Assembly: GCA_002104935.1 (NCBI GenBank)
Contig: MCGT01000009.1
Location: 62,001 to 126,000 of the forward strand
DNA from: Hesseltinella vesiculosa
Taxonomy: Eukaryota; Mucoromycota; Mucoromycetes; Mucorales; Cunninghamellaceae
Length of the DNA: 64,000 nt
Direction: 5' to 3'
Shown here one piece after another: positions 1 through 12,437 of this stretch. Positions within the stretch are counted from its first letter, which is position 1; each line of letters starts with the position of its first letter. The position numbers and the translations under genes are program-made. Under the pieces are notes generated by a model. It saw only the letters and a list, made by a program, of their open reading frames with translations, ran no database searches and was not told the DNA's origin.

Positions 1-2374
1 TTTGTTCCATGAAGAATTAATATTAAGGGTGGACTCCAAAGAAAAGAAGAAAAAAGAGAGAGAGGAGGACCGTCGTCCAAAATGGAAACTCCGCACTTTT
101 TTTTTTTTTTGGGGGGGGGGGAGGGAAGGCTGCTTCTTTTTCTTGTACTTTCCTAATTTTGACCTCATGAATGGACCCATATCTTGGCAGCCGAAAGGGC
201 AGTGTGTGGTTGGAGCAAACGAAAACCAATTGCTATGGGGTGTGCCATTAATGATGGACCACTCTAGGTAAATAGTCTCCTAAAGGATTCCATAAAAAAG
301 AACTGACATTCACCCACGTGTTTTTTTTGTAGCAAGAATGGTATAACTCTGGAACCTGAGGAAGACATTTCAACCGTCATGTATAAACGAGCCCAAGCCG
401 GTTATCAAATCAATGTAATGCAGCATTATTATTCTCCTTCCTGCTCCTTTTCTTAATGAACTTCTAATTCTTTGTTTTCCAGTGCGAAGAAAACAAGAAA
501 CTGCTAAAAGCAGACGTCTCTCTGGAAGCTGTGTGGTCTTGGCTTGACCGTAAGACTTCACATTGTCCACATTATTCAATTGTTGCCAATGACAATTTCC
601 TGTTACCGTACTCCAGGAGCGAGCGCATCCCCAATATATTTTCGAGGCATTTACAATATTTTTGCTGGCTCTGGTAAACGACCCAAGTCTTGCTAACTTG
701 ACAGGTAGTAAGTTTCCTTTTTTTGCAGGTCGAAAACTGTCTCCAGCCAACTCTCCTATGGAAGCTAATCGAAATAAACCCACCAAAAAACAATCGCAAC
801 AAGATCAAGAACCTCAGCTATTCATTATAACAGAAACAAACAAATTGGACCAACGCAGATTGGCGCTACAAGCCTGTGGTTTTGGTGTCTCCAAGCCGCA
901 AATGGATCAACTTTTGTCAGAGTAAATAGCCAAGAGGAAACCAGAGGACAACCATTTTCGTATAGAACTAAGCATATATTATTTACCAGGTTACAAGAAC
1001 AAGGCGACGACGACAAAGCAGCCGCATGGGCTTTGTTCAATGGTCTTCACGACCGCGCCATCGAAATTTTATCCGAGGCCAAGGACCCTGACAAAAGTAA
1101 AAAAAAAAAAAAAAGTGTTTGCTTAAGTGAGAAATATCTCAATCGATTGGTGTTTTAGGCTTCCAACGCAAACTGATATCGATGGTTCTGGATAAAAGTC
1201 AAGACGCCTCTCATAATGACACATGGCAACAGCTCTGTGACCAACTGATCGCGCAAGTTTGCGACCAGCCTTACCTCCGAGCTATTTTCAAGTATATCTC
1301 TGCCAACGATTGGACACCTGTCCTGGACGACGAGTCATTACGTTTGCAAGAACGCCTGGTCATTGCCCTTCGATTTTTAGATGACGACAAGGTAAGAAAT
1401 GGATCATTCAATCCCGCGCATTTTTTTTTTTACACGCCTCTTGTGGTAGCTGACGGCCTATCTCTCGCGCACATTGAGCTCGTCGATTCTCTCTGGAAAT
1501 TTGGAAGGGTTGATGTTGACTGGTTTATATACCCAAGGCATGGATTTGCTTGAAAGCCATGTGAACCAAACAAGCGATGTACAAACTGCTGCTTTGATCA
1601 TCAGCTTGGTGGTTCCCAGGAAACTGCAGGATCCACGTGCTGACGAATGGATTGAATGGTAGTGACGGCAACAACAACAACAACAACAGAAAGAAAAGAG
1701 TTAGCGGTGCTTATCTCGCTTTTGATTCCGATAGCTATCGAACGCTACTGGACAGATGGCAACTTTGGCATCATCGAGCCAAATTTGATATTCAGCGAGG
1801 TAAATTGATGCACGCGCCCGAGGATATTGCTCCACCACAAGTCTATGTTCGGTGTACATTTTGTGCCCAAACTCTTGGTCATAGCATTGTGGCTCCCAAC
1901 GTCAAAAGCCGTGATGGAAAGCGCGTAAATGTACAAGCAAGCATGTCGCCCTCGTCTGCAAACCGCATCACAAGCAAACAAAAGGTACCTCGCTCATATG
2001 TCTTCCGGGGAGAGGGAATCAGAACGACTCACCCGTATATTTTAGTCAAATATTTGCTCAAGTTGCCGCAAGGCCCTTCCTCGATGCGCTCTTTGTTTGC
2101 TGCATTTAGGTACCCCGACCGATCCTATACGAAAAGCTATCACGACCAATAATGTGAACTGCGGTAAAGGACAGATTTTCATTTTGCATGACCTGGTGAG
2201 GTGCTCACCATCTATGTAAAAATAGAGGATCCGTCTGGGTTCAATTTGTGGTTTACCTGGTGTCAGACTTGCCGGCATGGCGGTCATGCTATGCATATAT
2301 CTGAATGGTTTAGAAAACATTCCGCTTGCCCTGTAAGCAACTGCACTTGTCAATGCCAAAGCTTCTTTGAATAA
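1..2374 (+). CDS. SEA4: SEA4/MIOS homologue (SEACAT/GATOR2 subunit), 5' partial
   Basis: This is the 3' part of a Mio/Sea4 protein, a subunit of the SEACAT (GATOR2) complex that relays amino-acid status to TORC1 at the vacuole/lysosome. Coding sequence is clear from about position 170; the N-terminal WD40 propeller lies beyond the left edge. Seen directly: an alpha-solenoid segment with NLEGLMLTGL and the downstream DVQTAAL block, then a C-terminal zinc-binding region read across three exons. That region has CSSCRKALPRCALCLLHLG, then, after an intron at 2166-2225, WCQTCRHGGHAMHISEWF and a CPVSNCTCQC tail ending at TAA 2372-2374. These blocks match the MIOS C-terminal RING-like domain closely and in order. 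Introns include 1984-2044 and 2166-2225. The stop codon lies inside an AATAAA (2370-2375). Identity is firm; the upstream exon borders are less certain. Confidence 0.9.
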
Positions 2375-2523
2375 AGGTTTTTTTTTTATTTTCATTGGAT
2401 TAGATGGATTAAAGGAATATAATATTCATAACTAAGTAATAACAAGAGAGTTGGGGGGGGGGATAGTATTAGGCGAGCATGGCCATAGGCACGGAGTTAC
2501 TGTAACAAGACGAGACATCTTTT

Positions 2524-3192
2524 TCAACGACGGTAGTTTGTGTAAAATCCATTGACAAATGCCATAATGCCAATGGCTAAAACTATAGCATAACACACCA
2601 ATCCAAACACAAAGCGAGCAATGGGACTTTCCTTGGCAGCTTCAAAGATGGACCAGAACACAGCAAATCCAAAGTAAACCCAGCAAAGGATCATGACAAT
2701 GCGAGTACTGCCTTGACCGATTGTGTTTAAGACGAGCGCACCAAGCAACAAAAGTACTAACTCACCTAACAGAAGAGACACACGAGTAAGTCGATTCTAT
2801 TGATATAAAATAAAATCAAAATCAAGGAGCTGGTATTTTTTAGACTCCTTTACATGAGCACTGGAGACATGAGGCGATTGGACCCAAGCTCTGTATCCGG
2901 CAGGAGTAGGTTGAGCAGGAGCAGCGGCTTCCGAGCCGGCAACAACAGGAGGTACGGAAACGTCTTCTCGAGGATAGCCATACGTATAGGTATGGGACCC
3001 ACGGCCAAAGAGGTGGCGCAAGAACCAGACAAATCCCCAATAAGCAAACAGGGCAAAGAAGGCCACCCATGCCATCTTGACGTAGGGGATTCTTAAAAAA
3101 TAGTTTAAATCAATATTTCGGTCGTCATCACGCCCATAGTAGTCGTCATCATATTGCCGGGGAAGAAAGGAGGAAGTGGCTTCAAAGGACAT
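2524..3192 (-). CDS. small multi-pass membrane protein of unknown function
   Basis: Two exons (2854-3192 and 2524-2796, joined in phase 0) give a 203-residue protein; the intron is 57 bp. The N-terminus is acidic and tyrosine/aspartate-rich (DDDYYGRDDD), followed by one hydrophobic helix at about residues 38-58. A proline/alanine-rich loop comes next, then three hydrophobic helices in the C-terminal 90 residues, so about four membrane spans. There is no signal peptide and no catalytic motif. I do not recognise the family. The gene converges on SEA4 (149 bp between stops) and diverges from RRP17 across 344 bp, so it may share a promoter region with that ribosome-biogenesis gene. The reading frame and splice junction are well supported; the function is unknown. 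Confidence 0.7.
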
Positions 3193-3536
3193 TGGGCGTA
3201 TAAATTTAAAAAAGTAAAAACAAAAAAAAAAGCTTACTTTCTCTCGGCGTTGCCTTTAAATAACTTTCCATATTGGCAAAATAGCATTGAAGGACCTCCT
3301 TGGGTATAAATGGATTTGAAATTTGTATCTTGGAGGGGGTTGGAGGTTCCTTAGCTTCGTTGTCAATGACAGCACAGGACGGCGCAGAAATCAATCAGAA
3401 GCAAGCCTTGACCTTTTGATTGGCCAGCCGCCCCGCAGCACTCCAACTTGGCGGGAGCAAATTTTTTTTGTTTTTTTTTTTTTTCTTCTTCTTTTCAGAT
3501 CTATACAATCGCATTTAGATCTGTTTCCTTGTGTTC
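3193..3536. other. divergent intergenic region
   Basis: This is the shared upstream region of the membrane protein gene (minus) and RRP17 (plus). It holds a T-rich tract just before the RRP17 start. I see no gene and no clear TATA box. Confidence 0.5.
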
Positions 3537-4124
3537 ATGAAGGTCAAGCAGAATAAGGTGAAGAATTCTGATTTACTATCAGCAGGGTCGAAGATTTATG
3601 CGAAAAAGAGAAAAGTCAAGAAGGAAACCGTGGAAAGCGTCGAGTTTAACTTTGATAAGCGACAGTAAGTTATTTTTTACTTCATACCATCTCCCTCATT
3701 CACCATCTGGTTATAGAGAGTTTCTAACAGGCTTCCGTAAACGCAAGCAAGAGCGAAAACAGAAAGCTCAAGAACGGTACAAAGAACGGGAGCGTCAAGA
3801 ACGTATCAAATTCAGAGCCGAAAACAAGGCTGAACGACAACGACAGATTCAAGCACGCTTGGCAGAGATGAAGGCTGTGATGCAAAGTAAAAAAATAATC
3901 CTAAGAGTGAATTGGACCAAACAGCAACGCGCCAACTTTTTTTTTTTTTTTTTTTTGACACCTCAGGTGGACAGGACTCTGAAGAAGAAGGTGATGAAAC
4001 GGTATTTACGGACCACGAAGCAGAAGATCAAGAAGAGAAACAGCCCAGCGTCACTGAATTTAAATCAAATCAAGCATTGACGACAGTAACCGTGATTGAG
4101 GACATGGGATTTGACAGTGATTGA
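3537..4124 (+). CDS. RRP17: Rrp17/Nol12-family rRNA-processing protein
   Basis: Exons 3537-3664, 3717-3886 and 3967-4124 encode 151 residues. The family (yeast Rrp17, animal NOL12/Nop25) are nucleolar proteins; Rrp17 is a 5'-3' exonuclease acting in pre-60S maturation. Seen: the family block EFNFDKRQEFLTGFRKRKQE, then a long charged helix of Lys/Arg/Glu repeats (QERKQKAQERYKERERQE) likely to be coiled coil, and an acidic tail (DSEEEGDETVFTDHE). The start is the first ATG; the N-terminal lysine clusters could serve as a nucleolar signal. The last intron ends in an 18-20 nt T tract. The small size fits fungal members. Identification rests on the EFLTGFRKRK block and the layout. Confidence 0.85.
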
Positions 4125-4284
4125 ATGATACCCCAACCATTTTTTTTTTCCATTTCAAACTTTCAATGTAATAAAGTGGATTTGTCACATGCAATTTTTT
4201 GACTCCAGGGCGCCAAATAAAAAAAAGAAAAAAGCTTGGGCCCTCCTTTTTTTTTCTTTTCAATTTTTTTTATTACCTTCCATC

Positions 4285-6678
4285 ATGAAGTTGTAAGTGT
4301 ATTTGAAATATGCCTCGTGTTGTTATTAATAGTTTTCTCCTATTTCTATCATTATTACTAGATATACTACCAATACGTCGTTTGTCCTTGAACAAGACGA
4401 TACGCAACTGCCGAAGCTCTTTATTGATCGCGCCACGGGCGAATTGTCCCTAACCGGTAAACGCCCTCTCTCTTCAGTTGGCTTAATCGTTGACCCATGA
4501 ACTCCATCTCGTTCCATTTAGATACTGTTCCTGATGTATCCGACCAACAGACATCGCTTGTCATTTATGGTATCATGGGCTTCATCCAACTCCATGCTGG
4601 TAAATTCGACATCCTCAGGATCATGCTTGGTGGCTCATCTCTTTCTTTTTAAAACAAGGTGATTACATGTTGGTGGTGACTGGCCGTGAAAGCATTGGCT
4701 CCATTCAAGGAAAGCCAATCTATCAAGCTAACCGGTTTGAAATCATCCCTCTTGCTAACGGCGTTGCCAATCTCCCAGCTGACCAGGTATTGTATTTCTT
4801 GTTGTTGCTGTGGCCACACTCACATTTCTACCTATCTTTTAGCAAACAGACGAGGGTGTGTTTGTGGATTTATTACAGCAGCATTTGAAATCTGGCGTCA
4901 TCTACTACTCTCCCTCTTATGATTTGACACAAAGCTTGCAACGACAAGCCAAGTTGGATGCCTCCCAGCCTTTGTGGAAACGTGTATGTGACAGGGGACG
5001 GTGCAATGCCTCGATCTCACCATCTCTTACCTGTTTTTTTTTTGTCCATAGTCCGATGAACGATTCTTCTGGAACAAGTTCATTTCGTCAAAATTGATTG
5101 ATGCTGCGGAAACGGATCCCGAGGTACGTCAGTCAAATTGGAAAAAAAAGGTGAAATCTAACCACCTCCTTTTTTTAAAAAAGTTTGGCGCCTTTGTCAT
5201 GCCCCTACTGCAAGGCTGTAAGACAAAATAAGGAAAACCGATGAGAGCTTGCAGAATCTCACTTTCATTTTTATAATCATTGCGGAACAGTCGTCCAAGT
5301 TAGTGTGTGCCGTGTCAACAACCAGCCATTTGTCCTTGGTTTGATTACTCGTCGTAGCCGCCACCGCCCTGGCACAAGATACTTTTCTCGTGGTGTGGAT
5401 GCCCATGGTCATGTGTCGAACTATGTCGAAACCGAACAACTGGCTTTATACGATGGTCCCGATGCCAAGCTGCCACTGTCTGGCCAGCGTCAAATGGCCT
5501 ATGTCCAAACTCGCGGTTCCATCCCGGTCTACTGGGCTCAACTGATCAATCTCAAGTATACACCTCGCCTTTGGGTAGGCGACTCCAAGAAGAGTGCTGC
5601 CGCTGCCCGCTTACATTTCGATGAACAAATCACTACTTACGGTGATCAATATTTGATCAATCTTGTGAACACAAAGGGCTACGAACTGCCCATGGGTCAA
5701 GCTTACGCTAACGTTGTCAAGCAATTGAACGATCCCCGTTTGCATTATACCCACTTTGACTTTCACAAGGAATGCAGCAAAATGCGCTGGCATCGTATCC
5801 AACTCTTGGTCGATGATCTCAAGGATGCTTTGATTGCTCAAGGGTAGGAGGGATTTGTAACAAGGCTTCAAAAGCTGACATGGCTCATCTTTGCTTTCTT
5901 CCACAGATACTATGAATATGATGCCAAGCAAGGTGTGACCAAAACTCAAACCTCGGTCGTACGCACAAACTGCATGGATTGTTTGGATCGTACCAACGTG
6001 GTGCAAAGCACGCTAGCCAAGTGGGTCTTGACCTCTCAGTTGCGAGAACTAGGTGTATTGGGCACGAACGAAGTTTTGGATCAACATGAAGCCTTCATGT
6101 CCATCTTCAGAAGCGCCTGGGCCGATAATGCCGACCGTGTTAGCTCCATGTATTCCGGCACTGGTGCTTTGAAAACGGACTTTACAAGGTAAAAAAAAAA
6201 AAAAAAAAAAAAAAAGGAGTATCATTAAAGCGACACACCAAACTCACCCACCCATTTTTTTAGAACGGGCAACCGTACAAAGGCAGGCGCTTTACAAGAT
6301 TTGAACAACTCCATTACACGTTATATCAAGAACAATTTCTTGGATGGTCAACGCCAAGACGGGTTTGATTTATTCCTGGGCAATTATCGAGTTGGCACAG
6401 ATGCCTCTAGTCCCTTTGTCACTGAAAAGCCCTTGCGCGTGCGAGCCTTGCCCCCTATTGTCGTGTTCAGTCTGCTCATGTTATTGTTGCACTTGCTCCG
6501 CCCCTCGTTGTTTGGCCTCCACTCGCTCACGACCTACCTGGCCATCCTCATCTTTTGGATCTCGGTACTCATGTCTGCTGTCAAGTTCGCCCTTCGTCAC
6601 AGCGAGTTCTTCGTCGATCTGCCCCATCTCCTCAGTCCTCCGCAAACTGCCGATGCCTCTAGCGAAAAACCTAATTAG
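4285..6678 (+). CDS. SAC1: Sac1 phosphoinositide phosphatase
   Basis: Ten exons give 601 residues; every junction keeps phase. Sac1 dephosphorylates mainly PI4P at the ER and Golgi. The N-terminal Sac domain runs from about residue 10 to 450 and carries the catalytic RTNCMDCLDRTN (CX5R, Cys392), inside a well conserved block. Two C-terminal hydrophobic helices (about residues 515-575) form the ER anchor, so length and architecture match yeast Sac1. The first exon is only 8 nt (ATG AAG TT). Introns are 52-90 bp, one containing a 28-nt A run (from 6191). The gene follows RRP17 head-to-tail at 160 bp. OSH3 at 59.4 kb belongs to the same PI4P system, since Osh proteins stimulate Sac1 in yeast (known for the family, inferred here). 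Confidence 0.96.
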
Positions 6679-7142
6679 ATAGATTCCAGCACTGCTACAG
6701 CATCACGAACTCACACTTAATGACAAAAAAAACGAGTGAATCAAACAATGATGTCGCAAAACGAGCTAATAAAAACGATTTCCAGTAGCTCCAGTGCTCT
6801 CCAACCTGTCCAAATGCCAACAGCTCCCTTTCTCTCTCTCCTTTTTTTGATTCCCCTCACGGACTGGCTTGAGCATTTTCGCGCACTTGACTTAACTTTC
6901 GCGCATACTTGAAAATAATTTAGCAGTCATCATCTATTTTTTAATCCACCTTACTGTTTCCTTTTTTCGGTCAGCCATTTTGCTACGACGGCCTTGTTCT
7001 GGTGCAGAATTTTTTCTTTTTTTGCAGTGCAATGCCGAAGCAGAAACTCTAGCTGGTTTTGAAAAGTTTTTTGTTTATTATTATTATTTTTTTTTTGACA
7101 TCTCCCCCTTTTCCTTTTCATATTATTTCTTTCCATTCAGTT
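6679..7142. other. intergenic region
   Basis: This holds the SAC1 3' end (an AATAAA-like element near 6770) and the upstream region of the HAD-fold gene, which ends in T/C-rich sequence with T runs. I see no gene. Confidence 0.5.
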
Positions 7143-7961
7143 ATGCCATCTATTGTGCGGGAGCCTCCAAAGACAATTGCTGTGAACCTTGATGGCACTC
7201 TTTGTCACACCCTGGAAGCCCTGTTGCATTGGCATAATGAGACATTCCATACTCACTATGAATTGCAAGACATGACAACGGCCGATCTTTGGAAAGTATG
7301 GGGAGGATCACAAGAAGATGCTTGCCAAAAGATTCGACAATTCTATCAATCAGACTACTTTACCAATATTCGACCCATCAACGACTTCGCTCTCGAAGCT
7401 CTCAAGATGTTGAAGAAGCGCAAGTTCCATTTGGTGATCATCACCTCCAGACAACAATTTATTGCAGAAGAGACAAAGCGATTTGTTGACAAACACTATC
7501 CAGGTATGAAATTTCATGCAATTTCCTCTTTTTCATTTTTTTTTTTCATGTGTGACAAACTTTTTTTATTTATTTATTTTGATCTCCATGTCCATTTAGG
7601 AATTTTTGAAAGCATCTACTTTTGTAACCTTGGCTTGTCTGAATCCGAGCAATTGGAATTCATCAGTAAGAGCAAGGCAGCCTTTTGTCAAGACATTGGT
7701 GTGGATGTGTTGATTGATAACCAGCTTGAGCATGCTTCTGAATGCGCATCCTTTGGGATTGAAGTGTTACTATACGACCGACTTGGCAAGTACCGATGGA
7801 ATCAACATCCTTGTTCACAGCCCCTGACCCGAGTCAAGACCTGGCGAGACATCATCCATCAGCATTTTCCTCGACCTTCCAGCCCCCTGAAAAACATGTG
7901 CTTCTCCACTCTTCAAGGAGACGGCCATCGACTAGTTGTTCAGGAAGACTGGATTGTGTAG
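7143..7961 (+). CDS. HAD-fold 5'-nucleotidase-like protein with altered catalytic motifs
   Basis: Exons 7143-7503 and 7600-7961 encode 240 residues of the HAD superfamily, close to the cytosolic 5'(3')-deoxyribonucleotidase-like family of fungi. Family landmarks are in order: motif I VNLDGTL (residues 14-20), a WHNE-type cap segment, motif II LVIITSR, and motif IV VLIDNQLEHASECA. The usual motif I is DxDxT with the first Asp as nucleophile; here it is Asn15-Leu-Asp17. The usual IDD of motif IV is IDN. Both point to a weakened or lost phosphatase activity. The ATG was chosen because the upstream open frame is a T-rich leader. The 96-nt intron is in frame and stop-free, so retention would insert 32 Phe-rich residues. 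Confidence 0.8.
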   Translation: MPSIVREPPKTIAVNLDGTLCHTLEALLHWHNETFHTHYELQDMTTADLWKVWGGSQEDACQKIRQFYQSDYFTNIRPINDFALEALKMLKKRKFHLVIITSRQQFIAEETKRFVDKHYPGMKFHAISSFSFFFFMCDKLFLFIYFDLHVHLGIFESIYFCNLGLSESEQLEFISKSKAAFCQDIGVDVLIDNQLEHASECASFGIEVLLYDRLGKYRWNQHPCSQPLTRVKTWRDIIHQHFPRPSSPLKNMCFSTLQGDGHRLVVQEDWIV

Positions 7962-8748
7962 ATACATCCCCTCTCCGTTGTTAATTCTTGCATATCACCT
8001 TTGTACATAGAGCGCGCATAAGATTAAGATAAAATATTTGTCATTTGAGTAAGCAGAGCTGGAGGGGATGAGTGAGTGAAAACTTTAAATTGGTCGAGGA
8101 CAAGTGTGTCGAAGCACGGCCCGTCCCTCGGCACATTGGGCGACAAAGGGAAGACCAATCGATGTGTTGGCGTGGTCCTTTTTTACATGCCTTCTCGTCT
8201 TGGGTGGTGTTTGGACACACCGAGCAGGATTTGCTTGTACGGCATTGTAGTTACTTTAATCTAGTAAAAAAAAAAAAACAACAACAGTCATTAGCAGTGT
8301 TTGCCTCAGTTATACAGTAAAAGGTGCCTCGTTTTATTTTGCTCATGATCGAAAAAGTAAAGAGAGCACGCAGACAGCGTGAAGTGGCAAATTGTGCTTG
8401 TGTCACCATCGCTTGAACCTCCGCCATTCCCCCCTTTTTTTTTCTTTTCTTCACTCTCTTTTTTTTTATATTTGTTTATTGACACAAGAAAACGATTGCC
8501 CTAAAAAGGTGTTTCAAAACAACAAAAAGAAAAGAAAAAAGAAGGTATTTTTTTCTACTTCTTTCTTCTTCATCTTTACGCTTGACTTTGTCATTCCTCA
8601 ACAACTCCTTTTCTTACCCCCCTTTTTTTTTTTTCTTTTAGCTCCTTCATTGTTACCCGCCTTTTTTTTTTTTTTTTTCGTTTCCCATCTAACTTTTTTG
8701 TACCCCCCCCCTCCTACTCCATCCTTCTATACCATTTTACCTATTGAC
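7962..8748. other. long intergenic region and pyrimidine-rich leader
   Basis: This is 787 bp between the HAD-fold gene and the Kin4-like kinase. The last 330 bp are strongly C/T-rich, with T runs and a run of C at about 8703-8711, and read as a 5' leader. The frame of the kinase is open through it but lacks an earlier ATG. I see no other gene. Confidence 0.5.
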
Positions 8749-11700
8749 ATGGCTGTCCCTATTTTACCTCTGACTGATGTAGCGCCCACAACCACCACAA
8801 GCACAACGACACCACCATCGGCCACATCTGATTTATTGACGGACCTTGAACGACCCCTGAACTTCCATGGCCAACGAGCTTACAGTGTTACTGCCATGCC
8901 ATCCGAATTACAGCGCACTGTTTTACGACATCAGCAAGAGCAGCGCTTTTTATTACAGCAACAGCAAGTACAACAGCAACAACCTTGGTGGCAGCGCTTC
9001 TATGACAAGTACAACTACCATCCTCCTCCCCATAGAAAACCTGTTGTCTTTGGCCCTTATTTATTATTGCAAACACTTGGTGAAGGTGAATTTGGCAAAG
9101 TCAAGCTTGGTATCCATATTGAATCCGACCATGAGGTATAACTCACAAAAAAAAAAAAAAATCTCTGTCCCTCACCGCCTCATTTTTAGGTGGCCATCAA
9201 GTTGATCAAACGAGATCATATCGATAGTTCCACAAGAATGACAAAGGTTGAACGGGAGATATCTGTCCTTCGTGTATGTCTCTTTCATTCTCCGTGAAGC
9301 AAAAACGCTCACCTTTTTTAATTTTTATATAGACTGTTCGTCATCCCTACATCGTCAAACTCTATGATGTCATTGAAAATGACAAATACATTGGTATTAT
9401 TTTGCAATGTGCCTCGGGTAAACAGGATGAAAAGCGCAACCCTGTCATTAGACATCCCCCTCCTCATACTTCTCTTTTTACCTGGCAATGATTAGGTGGT
9501 GAATTATTTGAATATATCCTAGCCCATCGTTACCTGAAAGAAAAAGATGCCTGTCGATTATTTGCTCAACTTATCAGTGGGGTTCATTATATGCACGAAA
9601 AGCAGATCGTTCACCGTGATCTAAAATTGGTAAGATTGTCATTTGTGTAGGAGGAATAGCGGGCTCACCCATCTTCCTTCTCTCCAGGAAAATTTGTTGT
9701 TGGATCGATACAAAAGTATTTTGATCACTGATTTTGGATTTGCAAATCAATTTTCATCAGCCAAGGATGATTTGATGGCTACATCGTGTGGTTCTCCTTG
9801 TTATGCTGCTCCTGAACTGGTCATTAGCGAAGGTCTCTATGTGGGGTCAGCTGTGGATATCTGGTCGTGTGGTGTCATCCTCTATGCCATGCTTTGTGGC
9901 TACTTGCCTTTTGATGACGACCCTCAAAACCCCGATGGCGACAACATCAATCTGTTGTACAAGTATATCCTCAACACCAAGCTGGCTTTTCCTGATTATG
10001 TCTCGGACGCAGCACGTGATCTGCTCTGTAAAATGCTTGTGCCAGATCCCACTAAACGCTGCACCATGAAGGATATCATGAACCATCCTTGGCTCCATGG
10101 TCATCAAGCCTTGTTTGCCAAGTCCATTCCTGAACTGGAGGCCGAAGCCATGCGTTCTGCGGACTTGCCTATTCATATGGTGATTTCACATCATCATCAG
10201 CATCGTCAGCAACAGCTCTTACAGCAGCAGCAACAACAACAGCAGCAACAAGAAGCTTCCAACCGCCGCAACACCATCGCTTCCGGCTATACCCCTGCCC
10301 ATCAACAACAAGACGATCAAGTCGTTCCGGAGGCCATGGATGTTGACCCTCCTGCGGAAAGTGACCAAGAGGTGCTGGAGACGCCCATCCAACATATTTC
10401 GTCGTTTGAATTGCCGGCCGCCGCCATGACCTCCTCTGCTTCTTCGCCGTCACCTACGCAACCAGCCCCAGATCAACAACGGCAAAACGATACCTCGACC
10501 AATGACAATCCCCCAGAACCTGCCTCTGATACCAGCCGCAACGATATATCTGTACCCGAAGACGACGTCGAAAAAATGGTACAAGACACTTGCATCAAGG
10601 ATCCTCCCGCTAGTTTTAATGAGCAAACCCCTGTTCAACAGAAAGATACCTTCGAACAGACTTTGCCCGCTGTTCCTGATTTACCCGTACCTGTGCCCTC
10701 TCCCAACAACAAACGCTTGTCTGCTTCGACGGATCGTCTATTGAGCTTCCTTTCTGGCAATCACCCCAAACGGCCAACCTCTGCCAACACCCCGACTTCC
10801 TCGTCATCGTCCACTTCTCATTCCCTCATCACTCCTTCTTCCACCACAACAACTTCCACCACTGCCGCACTACCACTCACGCCTACCGCCTCCTCCCAAC
10901 ACCAACGTCGACCCATGTCTCTTCTGAGCGGCGAAGGGAATACTGGTTCGATTTTACAAGCTAAATTTTTGTCCAGTATTCAGCGACGTCATCAACAAAG
11001 CGATGCTTCATCCCCCAGTCCATCCTCCCAGTCCCCAACGCCTGGTACGCCACCTACACCAAGCACCAGCCTGAGTGCCTCTTATGTACCCACCCCCTCT
11101 CTGTCGCCCTCACCCTCAGGGCAGAAGTACCGACCTTTCAACGTGACACCCCAGCCTGGTATGTCACAGCCCATTCGTACCAATACCACTCGCCGAAAAG
11201 CTTACAGCGTCTTGATGAACTCCATGATGGACTACATTGGTCATGACGACAAACGCCAGCAGCCACCTACCTCGCCTCGTGCGAAAAAGCCTACGATGTC
11301 CTTTTCGCGCAAAACGTCGTCGACACCTTCACCTGCCCCCATCAAGGAGCAGCCTGACCATGCTGTCACTACCCAAGATCCCCCTGCTTCAACCAAGCCC
11401 ATCAAACAGACCCAAGACCCTTCGTCTGATCACCCTTCTTCTCTCCTCCCGTCTATGTCGGAACATACCATTGCCTTGAACAACAAACACCGTAGCCCCG
11501 GCAAAAAATTGATCGACTGGTTCAAGAAAAAGCCCATTAGTAAGTGAATTATGAGCTGCAACCTTCTCAAACCATTGAGTCTTACCGTGCCATTTTTTTT
11601 TTTTTTTTTTTGGAATCTCTAGGCACCAAAGACCGACACTTGCCTTTGGATCAAAGTCTGATGGACCGGTTCATGTTTAGTCATGGTAAATTGAATAAGA

Positions 11701-12437
11701 CCGGCTACCCTCCCCCTCGCCAGCTAGACTTCAATGATGCCAAGCTGCGATGCATTCAAGGTGCTGTTATCAATGATGCCATCACAACCTTGTCACCTCC
11801 CGACTTGATGCAAAAGATCAAACACACCCTGACTACCACCATGGGCATGGAGATCAAGCGCGATGGAAGCGACTTTAAGCTTAAATGTGTGCGCAAAAAA
11901 CTGTCTCCCACCCACTCGTCTTTAGCCAACCAGACCTCTCCCGCCGGCCCTACACCAAGACGCTCCCGTACAATGACCAACGGCAATGGCCACATCCGCC
12001 GAATCCTGCTGCGCAAATCCATTGAACATCCCAACAACGACGACACCCAACCCGCTGACAACCCTCCTGTTATCACATACCAAGGTGACCCCAGCGTGGA
12101 CATTGGTGACGAAGTGAGGTTCAGTGTTGAAGTGTGCAGAGTGTCTGATAACTTGCCTGGCCTCTACATTGTCGATATCCGTCGCATGCGTGGCAAACTT
12201 TGGTCCTACAAATGCATTCGTCAAGCCATCCTGGAGCATTTGAAGCTGCATTACGATGGCCACATGACTGCTCCAAACATCAATGACCAGCACCAAGACC
12301 ATCTGCTTTCTTCAGAGGACGCCGCCCAAATGTCTTCTGCACATCACCGTATAAGCATGGCCAGCAGTGCTGATGAAAGTATGGAAGAGCAGCAACTTGC
12401 TCCCACAACCAGTACACCCGTCGTCACTGTCAATTAA
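8749..12437 (+). CDS. Kin4-like CAMKL serine/threonine protein kinase with C-terminal KA1-like domain
   Basis: Six exons (8749-9135, 9190-9273, 9333-9417, 9496-9629, 9688-11539, 11623-12437) give 1118 residues. The kinase domain starts near residue 100: [32 protein letters not shown], the activation loop [12 protein letters not shown], and [21 protein letters not shown]. The last block and the [12 protein letters not shown] loop resemble Kin4/Frk1 of yeast, which act in the spindle position checkpoint. A long disordered linker follows, rich in Gln (CAG/CAA runs near 10200-10250), Ser, Thr and Pro, with short KTSS and DWFKKKP-like segments. The C-terminal block ending in [19 protein letters not shown] is KA1-like, the membrane/autoinhibitory module of this kinase group. 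The substrate role is inferred from the family only. Confidence 0.9.

Noticed and set aside
102..121. T and G homopolymer runs at the left edge as a structural element
   Set aside because: Similar runs occur in many introns here; nothing else supports a function.
8392..8748. Extending the Kin4-like kinase upstream of 8749
   Set aside because: The frame is open but has no ATG and encodes Phe/Pro runs from a C/T-rich leader.
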